64,000 nt of DNA from positions 682,001 to 746,000 of the forward strand of contig NZ_CP022535.1 of assembly GCF_002237575.1 (NCBI RefSeq). Reading direction: 5' to 3'. Positions within the stretch are counted from its first letter, which is position 1, and each line of letters begins with the position of its first letter. Shown here in pieces: positions 25,071-36,543 of the stretch. The notes beneath the pieces were generated by a model. The model did no database searches. It had not been told where the DNA came from and worked only from the letters and a program-made list of their open reading frames with translations. The position numbers were made by a program, and so were the translations under genes. The DNA is from Spiroplasma corruscae (lineage in GTDB: Bacteria; Bacillota_I; Bacilli_A; Mycoplasmatales; Mycoplasmataceae).

Positions 25071-26058
25071 CTTTTATCCTCCTTATTGTCGAATAACTTT
25101 TATTTAAAATAATGGACTTATCTTTATCCGAAAATAATTTTGAATTAATTATATCTTCTTCTGCAAAATTTAATATCTTGTATACACTATGTTCAAGATT
25201 ATATCCGTTAAATAGTGAATCTGTTAATATCTCATCTATTTGAGCGTAGTTTAACTCATCTTTTTTATATGTAATTAATTTATTTATTAAATTTATTTTA
25301 TGATCTATTTTTTTTTCAAGTGCTTTTTTTATTAGACTATCTTTAAATACTACAATATCGATTGTACTAAAATAAAATTTAACATTAAATCTTCTTAATG
25401 TAGCAGAATCAATCATATCGATTCTGTTTGTGATTGCAAATAAAATCGTTTCTGGTAGTAACTTATCTAGCATTAAATTAAAACTTCCTATCATTCTGTG
25501 ATATTCTTTGTTCATATTTTCATCCCTTGAACCTATAACTGAATCAAATTCATCGATGATAAAAATACTATTTTTATATCTAATTATTATATCTTTAAAA
25601 AGTAAATCCATATTTTTTTGTGTTTGACCAATTAATGAAGATATTAATGACGAAGCACTTATACTATAAAGATTTCTATTGGTTAATTTTGCAATGTCTT
25701 TAACAAATGTAGTTTTACCTGTACCAGGTTTTCCATAAAATATAGCTTTTATTAATCCTAAATTTCTTAGTTTTGTTTTATCTCTGATTATATTAACAAA
25801 CTTTTGAAGGTAATCATTATTTTCGTTTAATATTTGATCATTTAAAACACACTCTTCAAGGATTAATAGTTCTTGATCCATATTATTTGATGAGCTAGTA
25901 ATCATTTTGTTTGAACCTAAAATATTTAAAACATACTCAGCATCATTATACCTTCCATCTGCTCTAAGTGATTTGGCGTAGTTTTTTAATTTTTTTATTG
26001 ATTCATCTGATTTAATAGTTGCCAGTAAATCTATAATATCTTTAACTGATTTATCCAT
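25051..26058 (-). CDS. AAA+ ATPase partner of subtilisin-like protease
   Basis: 335 residues with a classical AAA module: Walker A YGKPGTGKTT (108-117), Walker B FIIDEFDS (166-173), sensor and arginine-finger region NRIDMIDSATLRRFN near 210-225. It most resembles FtsH/proteasomal-type ATPases without protease domain or membrane segment. The first 100 residues are helical and may bind the partner. The stop overlaps the protease start, so both are made together. The promoter region contains five 21-bp repeats (26103-26207). Confidence 0.9.
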   Translation of the reverse strand: MDKSVKDIIDLLATIKSDESIKKLKNYAKSLRADGRYNDAEYVLNILGSNKMITSSSNNMDQELLILEECVLNDQILNENNDYLQKFVNIIRDKTKLRNLGLIKAIFYGKPGTGKTTFVKDIAKLTNRNLYSISASSLISSLIGQTQKNMDLLFKDIIIRYKNSIFIIDEFDSVIGSRDENMNKEYHRMIGSFNLMLDKLLPETILFAITNRIDMIDSATLRRFNVKFYFSTIDIVVFKDSLIKKALEKKIDHKINLINKLITYKKDELNYAQIDEILTDSLFNGYNLEHSVYKILNFAEEDIINSKLFSDKDKSIILNKSYSTIRRIKDETNKI

Positions 26059-26102
26059 TTTTTACCTACCTATTGTTGATTTTATCACTTTACAATTTAA
26101 AT

Positions 26103-26207
26103 GAGTAATATTATAATAATTATGAGTAAGATTATGCATAATTTGAGTAAGATTATGCATAATTTGAGTAAGATAATGCATAATTTGAGTAAGATAATGC
26201 ATAATTT
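26103..26207. repeat. Five 21-bp tandem repeats upstream of AAA+/protease operon
   Basis: Four near-identical units of the form GAGTAAGATTATGCATAATTT run at 26124-26144, 26145-26165, 26166-26186 and 26187-26207; a degenerate fifth unit precedes them at 26103-26123. Units differ mainly by ATT or ATA before ATGCAT. Each unit carries the palindrome ATGCAT and spacing equals two helical turns, so a protein could bind all on one face. They end 45 bases upstream of the ATPase start. Confidence 0.85.
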
Positions 26208-26378
26208 GATTAAATTTTTATAATATATAATCAATATTTTAAATATAATAAATAGTTGTTGAAATAAAATTATTTTAAAATGATATCTAAATCTAATAAA
26301 CACCATTAATTTTAATATTGTAGAAAAATATTCACTATAGTAATATAATAAGTTTATAAAAATATGGAGGATATAAAA

Positions 26379-27035
26379 ATGAATGATGAAAGTAATGATT
26401 TTAGCATAAGTTATTAGTATATCGATTGATATAAGAAAATCAAAAAGCCTTCAAAGTCAAATGAGTAGGAAACTTAGTTGACACATCAAAATTATTAAAT
26501 GATTTTATTAAAAATTTATTTATTAATGTTAATAATTTTGATGAAAATTATATTAATAATAGTATACATTAAGGTGATGGTATAATCTTTATTAAAAAAT
26601 TATCTCCTGATAGTAAAAATAAAGAACATAATAAAACAATTGAATTACTATTTAGTAAAAGAATTTTATTATAAATTATCGTGATCAATACAAAGATTAT
26701 AATTTTAGCGCTGGATTAGGTTTTAATTCTGGCGAGTCGTGATTTCAAAAAGTTAAAGATATTTTAGGTAAAATAAATAATGTGCTTTATACTGGTAAAC
26801 AGGTATCGAGATCTACAAAAGTATGCTCGTTATAACCATTTAAAAATGAAAAATATAAAAAAATGAGATTTATTGGAATTAGTAAAGAATGTTATGATCG
26901 ATTAAATGATGATAATAAGAAAAAAATACTTTATTCAAATCTAACAAGTGAGATGTCGAAAATGAATAAACGTTCAATACTACTTAAGGAATTAGATTTT
27001 GTAAAAATGAACAAAGATATATTGAAAATTAATTA
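26379..27035 (+). pseudogene. Decayed class III nucleotide cyclase (Pycsar-like)
   Basis: After a GGAGG site and ATG at 26379 come peptides in shifting frames: SISIDIRKSKSLQSQ (cyclase D+R motif), NSIH then GDGIIFIKKL (the GDG metal motif), and a long stretch NFSAGLGFNSGESWFQK, DILGKINNVLYTGKQVSRST and MRFIGISKECYDRL. This order matches the class III cyclase domain of the Pycsar PycC family better than house-keeping cyclases, in my reading. Several frameshifts and TAA codons make it non-functional. A membrane protein remnant follows, as in Pycsar operons. Confidence 0.5.
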
Positions 27036-27440
27036 AACATTACCAGGTAACTATATCAACAGCTAATTCATTAATATTAATTGCACTAAATAGTTTTACT
27101 AAACTTAGTTTGATGGATAATATTATGATCATAATATGTTTATTATTAACTATAATTTTTTTTCATAGGTATTTTTCCACTAAAAATATTTAAAAGAAGA
27201 AAAGTTTTAGATACTAATAACATATTTTCAAGAAATTTTTTTACACTGAGATGAAATTAATTTGTTAGAAAATATAATTTTTTAAATAGAAATACCAATT
27301 AAAATATCAAAACATAAGCAATTTTGTATTGTCTTATCAATAATAATTGAATTTGCCTCTATATTAATTATGATTATTATATTGTTTATAAAAATAAATC
27401 CATAAGTTATCGATTTATATATTCTTATTCGTCTATTATT
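27036..27440 (+). pseudogene. Decayed membrane protein resembling a Pycsar/PycTM effector
   Basis: Frames shift but pieces are coherent: TISTANSLILIALNSF followed by a hydrophobic helix IMIIICLLLTIIFF, then FPLKIFKRRKVLDTNN, IFSRNFFT, LRWDEINLLENIIF and a final hydrophobic stretch IVLSIIIEFASILIMIIILFI. Two helices near the N-terminus, a soluble segment and a C-terminal helix fit PycTM-type effectors. Position immediately after the cyclase remnant supports this. Confidence 0.4.
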
Positions 27441-27604
27441 AGCGAGTGTTTTCATATAATTTGATTTGGCTGATAGTATATGATATGTAGCTATTATTTA
27501 ATTAATTAGATATAAATTATTTTAGATGATATGATACTATTTAATAATTAAATAAATATATAAAAACTTTTGGAGTAAATGAAACTAATGAAGGGATAAG
27601 TAAT

Positions 27605-28360
27605 ATGATTTTAGCTAAAACTAGTAGTTTTTATGAATATCTGTTGATTGCACTTATAATTTTTAGTACATTATTTTTATCTCATACTATGTTTATATTT
27701 AAAAAAACTTATATAAACAGAAATATGAAATATATGAATGAATACTTTAATAAAATTATAGACTTGGATAAATTAAATACTATTAATAAATATAGTTTTA
27801 AAAAGTATTTTAATTTATCAGGTAAATTTATGATTACCGGGATAATTGTTAATGTAATATTTTCAATTATTTTGTATTTTACTTTGAACGTTGATAATAT
27901 TTTAATAATATCTATATTAATTTTAATTTTAAGTTCTACTATTCTAATTTTTGTTTTTATTTACAATAATGTTTTAGTTTACATTAAGTATAAAAAAGCT
28001 AATGATTTTAGCGAAAACGATGCATTTGATTACTTTAATAACTTAAAAAATAAGTATGGAACAGAATTATCTGAAATAACTTTAAAAACAACAATTAGCA
28101 TGAATAAAAATCATTTTTCAGTAGAAAAGATACAAATGAAGTTTAAGAGATTATTAAGAAAAATAAGAAAACCAGATATTTATTTGAAAGCATATAATGA
28201 ATTTAAAAATTATTTATATGTAAATTATATGTGTTTAACTAGATATAGCATGATTGTTAATACCTCTAATATATTAGTAGATGAAAAACATGTTGATATA
28301 GAAAAGTATAAATTAGTATTAATAAAAAACTTCCTAAGTTATCTTTATAATAATGATTAA
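27605..28360 (+). CDS. Membrane protein of unknown function
   Basis: 251 residues, ATG at 27605 with GGGATAAGT-type site upstream, TAA at 28358. One hydrophobic helix near residues 8-30 and two more at about 75-95 and 98-125, then a basic soluble C-terminal half with LLRKIRKP. No family recognised. Its frame is intact although it lies just downstream of decayed cyclase and effector genes, so it may be the surviving member of that group or unrelated. Confidence 0.65.
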   Translation: MILAKTSSFYEYLLIALIIFSTLFLSHTMFIFKKTYINRNMKYMNEYFNKIIDLDKLNTINKYSFKKYFNLSGKFMITGIIVNVIFSIILYFTLNVDNILIISILILILSSTILIFVFIYNNVLVYIKYKKANDFSENDAFDYFNNLKNKYGTELSEITLKTTISMNKNHFSVEKIQMKFKRLLRKIRKPDIYLKAYNEFKNYLYVNYMCLTRYSMIVNTSNILVDEKHVDIEKYKLVLIKNFLSYLYNND

Positions 28361-28367
28361 AGTTTTC

Positions 28368-28440
28368 AAAATAAAAAAGAAGCTGAATTAGTTCATCCTT
28401 TAAAAAAGATTAACTGTTTAACTTCTTTAATTCTTAATTA
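28368..28440. terminator. Weak hairpin between convergent genes
   Basis: AAAGAAG at the left pairs with CTTCTTT at the right of this stretch, with a loose inner stem. It lies between the end of the plus-strand membrane protein gene and the end of the minus-strand lipoprotein gene. Confidence 0.35.
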
Positions 28441-28476
28441 GCTTAATAACTATTACAAAATTATAATAACTTTTTA

Positions 28477-28932
28477 TTAATCATAATCAATATAAAAATA
28501 AACTACACTTGGAAAAATAATACTTAATAGTTTATTTAAACTTTGTCAAGTATCTTGGATACTAATAAAAATGTCAACTTCGCATTCAAATGTTGAAACT
28601 GGTTCATTTAATTCGCTTATTATTTTATAATCTACCAAAAATATATCTGAAGAAGGTTTTGTTGATTTATCAATAGTAAGATTATAACCACTGTAATTAC
28701 TTGGAATTAATTCTTTTTTCATTCATTCTTCAAGTTTTGTATTAATATCTTCTTTTTTAATATTATTAAAATCTGTTGAAAGTCTTGCAGATTGTTTTAA
28801 TTTTTCTATTGATTTATTATAAAAATTATATAAATTATTTTCAACTGTTACAGGATTAGTACAAGATATTGTCATTAATGGAAGTTGAGAAGTTATAAAT
28901 ACACTAGCACAAATAGTAAGTAACTTCTTCAT
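28477..28932 (-). CDS. Small lipoprotein, last gene of ABC/lipoprotein operon
   Basis: 151 residues. Signal MKKLLTICASVFITS with lipobox MTISC near residue 24 predicts a membrane-anchored lipoprotein. The mature part resembles the lipoprotein at 31872-32348 (shared W-x-x-(I/L)-N-x-LL and preceding hydrophobic strand). Its ATG overlaps the stop codon of the ABC ATPase gene. Likely an accessory of the transporter; substrate unknown. Confidence 0.8.
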
Positions 28933-29732
28933 TATTTCTTTTTACTTTCTTTAATAATTGATGCAATATCTCTTGGTTTATTGATATTATTTTCTGCTAG
29001 ATTATCTTCGATCAATGATGAAATATCTTTATTTTTATGTTTTTTAGTAACTTTAAGATATATTTCTTCTAATGAATCTTTTGATTTATCAAAATAATTT
29101 AGATAAACAGTTTCTCCTTCTTCAATAATAACTACCCTACTAATTACTTCTTCTAGTTCATTTATTAAATGACTAGTAATTAATATTCCAATCCCAGATT
29201 TAGCAAGTGATCTTATGATATTTAAGAACTCTAGTCTGTTTTTCACATCTAAATTTGCTGTAGGTTCATCGAGAATAATATATTCAGGGGAACTAATCAG
29301 ACAATTCATTAATAAAGCTTTTTTTTGCATACCTGCACTTAGAGATTTGAAGGTCTTTTTCTTATAATCTTGCAAATCTAATGACTCACATAACTCATCA
29401 AATAGTTTTAATGCATCAGCTTTTAATACACCAGATAATTCAGCTTCTAATAAACAATAATCTCTTAAAGTTATATTTTTTGGGTATACACTTTGGTCAG
29501 GAAAGAAACTTAACTTATTAATATAACCAGTTTCATATATTGATTCATTATTGTGCAATACTTGTCCACTATTTTTCTTATACTCTTTAAAAATTGATTT
29601 AATTAATGTTGTTTTACCTGCACCATTATCTCCAACTAAACCAACTACTTCTCCAGGAGATATTATTAAATTAAAATTTTTAATTCCTTTATTATTTTTA
29701 AATAAAGTTGTAAGTTCTACTATATTAATCAT
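28932..29732 (-). CDS. ABC transporter ATP-binding protein
   Basis: 266 residues, standard ABC domain: Walker A VGDNGAGKTT (34-43), Q-loop around FFPDQSVYP, signature LSAGMQKKA near 130, Walker B YIILDEPTANLD near 150, switch histidine in LITSHLINE. The C-terminal extension after residue 210 is polar. The ATG sits inside the preceding permease stop (TAATG), so translation is coupled. It energises one or both of the permeases at 29732 and 32360. Confidence 0.93.
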   Translation of the reverse strand: MINIVELTTLFKNNKGIKNFNLIISPGEVVGLVGDNGAGKTTLIKSIFKEYKKNSGQVLHNNESIYETGYINKLSFFPDQSVYPKNITLRDYCLLEAELSGVLKADALKLFDELCESLDLQDYKKKTFKSLSAGMQKKALLMNCLISSPEYIILDEPTANLDVKNRLEFLNIIRSLAKSGIGILITSHLINELEEVISRVVIIEEGETVYLNYFDKSKDSLEEIYLKVTKKHKNKDISSLIEDNLAENNINKPRDIASIIKESKKK

Positions 29733-31492
29733 TATTTATCACCACTTTTCTTGTAAATTCTAGATACGTATATTCAATAACACATTCCAATAAAACATAA
29801 AGAAGTTATTATATAAGCAATATATAATGCACTTAAATTAAAGTAACTGTCAATTGAACTATATTCTGGTTTAATATTTGGATCATCAAATTGTTCTATA
29901 CTATTTGTTTGATAAACCATTGTATAAATTGGTCCTCTTAAAAAAGAACATTTTTGAACAAATGCGTCATAATAATCACCCGAACCAAAGGAATTGGCCA
30001 TAATATAGAAGTTATTAAATGGATATAAATTATAAAATAATTTGTTAGTCTCATAGTTAGATTCTTGATTAAAGGCGTATGTTGGCAATATAGCTTCTGG
30101 TTCTTTTAATGAATCAATTAGTATATATAGCATTGATAAGTAATTATACGGTATTTGAATATTATTATTTAAAAATAGCCAATTTGATTCAAATTTTATT
30201 TTTTCTAAAATTTCAATTTCACTACTGTTACTGGTAAAATAATCGGTATGAAACTTAATATTATAGAAATTATAATAAAAAGCATTTTCTAATATTTTAT
30301 TAGTTTTGTTTATCTCTTCATTATTAGTGTCAACTATTTTTTTTGCATTATCTAATATAAGCGATTTATTAATTCCATTTTCTCCATAAAATATATATTT
30401 ATCATTTTTATTAAAATATGAATTATTTCAGTATGTGTTCATATTTATTTTTGGGTCTATCTTATTAGGGCTAAGTAATACTGAATCATTAATAAATAAA
30501 TCTTTAGTAAATAAATCTTTTAAATCTTGGTTAAAATTATCATCAAAAGTAAAACTGGCCTTATTTTTATAAGAAGTGTTATTCAAATAACCTGTAATAA
30601 AATCAACTACTTTATCTTCTTTACTCAATAAATATAATTGTGGTCTTAAAATACTATCTGATAGCATTCAAGAAATAAATTTTTTTATAGCATTTTTATC
30701 TAAATAATAAATTGTTTCATCTTCATTTTCACCAACAAAATCTATTTTAAGATTGTTGTTTACAAGACTAACATAATCATTAGATAATTGTTTCGATTGA
30801 TTATAGTCTTCATAAAGTTTTATTAAAAGCTTATTATTATCTTTACGTTCTTTATAATTTTCATATCTATATAATGAAGAAATGACATTAGAATCATATA
30901 AGTCAGTTGAACCAAGTGCAATAAATAATCCTGGTCCTATTACAGGATACATAAAGAATAAAACAGAGAATAATCAAGTAACTGGTAGAGTTTTTTTATA
31001 ACTTTTAGTACACACAGCTAATAATAATGTAATTCATGTTATTAACAGATCAAATGGAACTAATACAAACATTCCTATAGAATATCTATTGGTTATCAAT
31101 TCACTTTGAAAAATATTAGTTGTTAAAGAAGAAAAAATATAAAGAATATAAACAAGTAGTATAAAAGTAATACTTATGATTTTGTTTGCTAACAATTTTG
31201 ACATAAAAATTGTTGTTGGCTTCTTACCTTTTCTTATCATTAATGATTCAATATTTGAAATGTGATCTTGTATAAAAAATTCACTTAGATTTGTAATATT
31301 ATAAAATGCTATAAATATCATATTAAATAAGATTATAAATATAGAACCAATAGTAACAAACATAAATTCATCAAAACTATTAAAAACTATTAAGGAAGTT
31401 AATATATTTAATAATATAACAACCATTAGAGGTATATAAAACATTTTTCTCTTTAAAGTTCTTAATATTGAAAATTTAAAAATAACTGACAT
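29732..31492 (-). CDS. ABC-2-like permease with large extracytoplasmic domain (paralog 2)
   Basis: 586 residues with TGA as Trp. Hydrophobic helices are clustered in the first 165 residues (FYIPLMVVILLNILTSLIV, MFVTIGSIFIILFNMIFIAF) and at the extreme C-terminus (ALYIAYIITSLCFIGMCY), with a roughly 350-residue soluble domain rich in Tyr, Asn and Phe between. It carries the motif ISNIESLMIRKGKKP shared with the paralog at 32360-34147. Ends TAA overlapping the ATPase start. Confidence 0.75.
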
Positions 31493-31506
31493 ATGCTCAC
31501 TTCCTT

Positions 31507-31872
31507 CTATTCTTCTACTCTAACTTCAGTTTTACCCAATAATAACTCTGAACTTGAAACAGCAGTTATATATACTTTTGAATTAACAATTGATTTATTA
31601 TCACTTGTAAATGCATTATCACTATAACTTATTAAATAATCAGTATTTAATTCAGGTATGCTAATAGATAACCTATTAAATAGAGAAGTAATATCTAAAT
31701 TGATACTTTTTTCTACTTCTGACTTTTCAATCCCGCTTTTAACATTATTTATATTAACCATATCCAGATATACCTTGGTTTGTCTTTCATTTGATATAAT
31801 CTCACAAGAAACAACTGTAATTGAATAACTAGAAAGAATAATTCAGGAGAATAGCTTTAATAATTTTCTCAT
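31507..31872 (-). CDS. Small lipoprotein
   Basis: 121 residues. The start ATG at 31870-31872 lies in TAATG at the end of the upstream gene with GGAGG nearby. Signal MRKLLKLFSWIILSS and lipobox TVVSC near residue 24. The mature part is polar, ending LLLGKTEVRVEE. It lies between the two transporter halves of the operon. Confidence 0.75.
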
Positions 31873-32348
31873 TATTTCATACCTCCTTCATCAGTTTTTA
31901 CTTTTAAAACAATGTACTGATAAATTCCAGAAACTAATAAATTATTAATATTCTTTCAAACACCATCTAAATTAAAGAAAAGATAAATATTAAAATACAT
32001 TAATTTTTCATTATTATTTGTGTAATCTTCACTGCTATATCTATCAAATTTATAAACTAATAATAAAATATTATCTTTTGGATTCATATTTACATCAAGT
32101 GAAATTTCCCAATTATATAATTTAATTTTTTTTACTGTATCATTAATTCATTCAATAACTTTTAAATCATTATTATCAGTATAAGTATTTTCATTATTAA
32201 CTGATTGTACATATAAATAATTAAATGTAATATTACTATTTGTAATTGCAGGACCATATTTTAAATTATCACCAGAACAAGAAGTAGTTATACATGAACT
32301 ACTAATTATTAAACTTGTTGATAATAAAGAAATAATAATTTTTTTCAT
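31872..32348 (-). CDS. Small lipoprotein, paralog of the 28477 gene
   Basis: 158 residues. Signal MKKIIISLLSTSLIISS and lipobox TTSC near residue 24; ribosome binding site GAGGAGG upstream. The C-terminal half (MYFNIYLFFNLDGVWKNIN) matches the corresponding part of the lipoprotein at 28477-28932. The stop overlaps the next start in TAATG. Confidence 0.78.
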
Positions 32349-32359
32349 GTTAGCCTCCT

Positions 32360-34147
32360 CTAATTGTCACTACTTTTTTTATAAATAAGTTTTATATAAG
32401 CACTATAAGCTATAACAATTAAACTTATTGATGATAATATCCAAATTAAATATGGTGTATATATATGAAAGTAAGGTTCTGGTTCTTTATATTCATTTGG
32501 TATTTTTGGGTCCAGAATTGTTTCTAAATCATTAGACTTTATTATATTGTTTCAATATAATGGTATTTGGAATGCAAACGATTTATAAATAAAAGCTTCA
32601 TAGTATTTATCTTCAATACCAATATTATTTGCCATGATAAAAAAATGCATAAAAGGATTTAGATTATAATATAAAGTATTTCTTGTCTTATATTTAAGAT
32701 ATGAAAAAAATTTATCAGAAGTTACTGTTTTAGGTTCTTGTTGTAGATTAATCAAAAAATAAATTAAATTAGAAAAATTATAAGGAACAATAAAGTGCTT
32801 TTTAATTAATTCAATATTATTTTCTAGAATAAATTTTTTTTGTGTATTAATAATTAATGAATTAATATTTGTATAAAAATATAATTGATAATAATAATAA
32901 AATTGATTTCTTAATATTTGATCAATTGAATTAACTTCTGAAACACTACTTTCTATTAGTTTTGAAAAATCAATATTTAGTAGAGTATTTTTTATACCAT
33001 TATTACCTTTATAAACTTCAAAACTATTATTATTTATAAAATAAACATTATTTAAATATTGATTTGTATTTGAAGTTGTATCAACTGGTTCAGGTGAAAT
33101 AGCAATTAAATCTTTTAAGAATGGGTCGCTTTCTTGTACCTTCAATAAATCAGAAGAGAAGTCTTCGCCAAATATAACCGTTAATTTATCATCAACTTTT
33201 AACGATTCAATATATTCTTTTATAAATGTTGTTAACTTATTTTGTTTATTCTGATAATAAAAATCTAACGTTTGTCAGCTACTGCTACTAATATTTATTA
33301 AATAATTTTTAATTTGATTAATATCATTATTATTATGTTGATTATATCCACCATTTATTTGCTTAATATTAAAAAGATTTTCATTATTAAAAACATCGTT
33401 ATATGCAATTATTCTGGTGGTATCATTATAATCTGCATATAACTTATTTAAAATTCTATTATTATTCTTTCTTTCCAAGTAAGTATCATACAAACCTAAA
33501 TTGTCACCCATAGTAACACTTGATAATGATAAATCTCCAATATTAATAATATATAAAATCATTGGTCCAATTGTTGGATATAAACTAAATAAAGTAGCCA
33601 TAATTCATGGTAGTGGTAAAGTTGATTTCATTTTCTTTGTACAAACACTTAATATTAAAGTTATTGATGTAATTAATAAATCATAAGCAATCAAAGCAAA
33701 AATACCAAATGAGTATTTATTGGTTATTGGTTCTTGAACTTTAAATGTTGTTATATTAGATAAAGTTATAAATAAAATAAATATTACAAAGCAATAAGTT
33801 ATTGAACAAAGTTTATTTGATAATATTCTTGATATGAATATATTAGATGGTCTCTTACCCTTTCTTATCATTAACGATTCAATGTTTGAAATATTATCTT
33901 GAATAAAAAAATCTGTTATATTAGCTGTATTAAAAAAAGTTAAGAATAATAAATTTAAGACAATCAATACTATAGAAGACGTAGTTATGCTGTCTGCTTC
34001 TTTACTAATAATAAAAACTATAGACATTATAATAATGTTTATAGTTAGAATAATTGAAGTTAAAATAATAAATATTTTACTTTTTAATATTCTTAGTAAA
34101 TAAAACTTAAACAGAAAAACTTTACTCATAGATACCCTTTCAATCAA
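32360..34147 (-). CDS. ABC-2-like permease with large extracytoplasmic domain (paralog 1)
   Basis: 595 residues, same architecture as the 29732 gene: N-terminal helices (FIILTSIILTINIIIMSIVF, SIVLIVLNLLFLTFF, LCSITYCFVIFILFITL), then LFSLYPTIGPMILYI, a long soluble part and a C-terminal helix (LIWILSSISLIVIAYSAYI). Shared motif ISNIESLMIRKGKRP. There is no ATPase gene between the two permeases, so one ATPase may serve both as a heterodimer. Confidence 0.75.
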
Positions 34148-34164
34148 CGTTTTATAATTAGTGA

Positions 34165-35844
34165 TTAGTTATTTTCAATATCATAAAATACAACAATGCT
34201 ACCAATATATTTTGTAGAACTTTCTTTAGCAATCAACTCAGCTAAACTCTCATCATAAAAACTATCGCCAATCATTATTTCATTTGCATCAAGATTTATT
34301 CCTGGATTTGCTAAATTAATATACTTAACAATTTCTTCAAGTGTTGGTAATGAATTATTTGTTGTTATTGTTCCTAATCTATCGTTAGAAACCAACTTTT
34401 CTAGATCTTGACATTTATAATAAGTATAATTAACAACAAATTCACCAAAATATCTCATATTACTCTCGTTACATGAAATTGTTGCACTATTAGATGTAAT
34501 TGATTTAATATAATAATCTCTTTCTGGTAATGAGATTTCATTATTTAATTGTGAAACTTTTGTTAATATGTCTAAAAGAGTTGGTTTATCTTCTGTGCCC
34601 TTTATTATATTTAAGTCTTTGTTTTTTACTACGTTGTTAATATTAGAGAACTTAACATACTCAAGAAATACTTGAGTTGAATATGCATATATTTCACAAG
34701 TTTTTTTTGAATCTAATGTAACTATATAATTATCTCCATAATTATTATATAAACTGAAAACAAAATCATCTAATTTTAAATTAAGACCAACATTTAATTC
34801 ATTTATTCTATTAATAATATCTTCTTTAGAATCTTTTATATTATCTCCTTTTATAACCCCTAAATTTTTATTTTTCACTGCACTATCTAATAATCATTTA
34901 TAAGTATAATTAAACTCTACTGTACCAGTGTAATAACTACTGTTTGTAGAAATAACTATAACAGATTTTCTATTATCAATTTTTGATTGTGTTTTATCTA
35001 TATCACTATCTTTAAGTTGTATTCCTTTGTATTTATTATTTAATTTATCTAATATATCTTGAAAAGTAGCTAATTCATTCTCTCCATTAAACTCATTTAA
35101 ATTTAAGCTTGCATTTGAAATATCTTTTTTACTTATATCACTATTAATTATGAACTCTAATTTTCTATCAGCGGCATTTTTATATGAAAGCTCAATAACA
35201 GCAGTTTCATCAAACGTAACATTATTAGCTACTTTTAAATTAATTGTAAACGAAGATTTGTCGTCACTACTATTATTAACATCAATACTTTCAAAGTATT
35301 TATTATCTTTTTCTTTAGTAAATAATAATTCATCTTTTATCGGTTTATTTATTGTTACATTATAATTAATAACATCATATGTTTTAACTATTATAGGATT
35401 ATTAAAATTAGTAACTATTTCTGGTCTATTCTCGTTGGATAATACTATTACTTTGAAATTTGATCAATTTGATCCAATTGATAATGATATTTCATCTTCA
35501 CCTGCTCTTAAACCTTCAATCGTTAATATATATTTTTTATTTCTACTATCATCCGATACATTTTCTCCAAGTTTAACATCCGATACATTTGTATAGTTGT
35601 TTCGACTATAAGCACTAAGTGATAAAAGATAAGCGTTTTTTACTTTTACTTCAACTTGTATTGTTTCATTCTCATATACTTTTTGATCACTTACAGTAGA
35701 GAATTCAATTTCATTATCTTTATCTTCAGAAATGTTTCAACCGGAATTATCACCAGATTGATATTGTACTCCACAAGAAACCATAAATAAAGAAGGTATA
35801 AATATTAAAAAAATAAATGTAAAAAATAGTAATTTACTTTTCAT
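34165..35844 (-). CDS. Large lipoprotein with repeated ~85-residue modules
   Basis: 559 residues from ATG at 35842-35844 with AAGGAGG upstream. Signal MKSKLLFFTFIFLIFIPS and lipobox FMVSC near residue 24. Early part has Ig-like beta segments (EFSTVSDQKVYENETIQVEV). The C-terminal half repeats a unit with L-G-x-I, DI and L-N-x-x (for example LNIIKGTEDKPTLLDILTK and LGTITTNNSLPTLEEIVKY), a type seen in Mollicute surface lipoproteins. First gene of the operon; probably the surface-exposed component. Confidence 0.75.
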
Positions 35845-36543
35845 TATAACCTCCTTTTAATTATTATATAACTTATAATGTGAAATATAAAAAAAAATAA
35901 TAAAAACAGAATCAGCTAAAATAATTAATATTATGATGTGATTATTATTTAATATAAATATAAAAGCGGGTTAAATAATATGATATTATTAGTTAACTAT
36001 AAATCTATTTTTTAATGTAGGTATGATAAATTATTAATTAACTCAAGTTGTTAATTATTTTTATGTGAAAAATAGATTTTAGGTCCTAAAAATTAATATT
36101 TAACTATTTAAATTATATTAATCTAAATTTAGTATCAGCTAATAAAATTTAATTGTAGTTTAATGGGTTAAAAAAATACTTATAATAAAGGTTTTCTATA
36201 AATAAAGTATTAACTTTCTTAAATAGGAAAATAATTTATTTCATAGAAAGAACTTTTTTTATAAATATTTAGAAATTTAAGAATGTAGCAACATAATGGA
36301 TATTGGGCACTTAGCAATTTATCTAGTTTTGACTAAAATATATTAAAAATATTAATGAAATTAAACTAGAATACCTCGATAAAACAATATAATATTTAAA
36401 CAGTTTGTGTTTAATGATAATATATATATTTCATTTCGTACTTGTTTAGAAATATTTGAAAAATAACTCTGAAAACATTTGTATTAATAAATTTGATAAA
36501 TTATAAAATTAATTTTCGTATTATTTAAATTAAAAAGAATAAC
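35845..36543. other. Gene-free AT-rich region upstream of lipoprotein operon
   Basis: No frame or recognisable remnant. The minus-strand operon promoter should lie within the first 150 bases, but I cannot choose among many AT-rich -10 candidates. Confidence 0.4.

Noticed and set aside
1-26058. Complete Dnd, DISARM or BREX system
   Set aside because: Only DndC is present from Dnd; no DndD/E, PglZ, BrxC or DrmA-type genes could be recognised.
26103-26207. CRISPR array
   Set aside because: Units abut with no spacers and there are no cas genes in the window.
26097-26306. Minus-strand frame of 69 codons with repeated Leu-Cys-Ile-Ile
   Set aside because: It is only the translation of the 21-bp tandem repeats; no ribosome site and no family.
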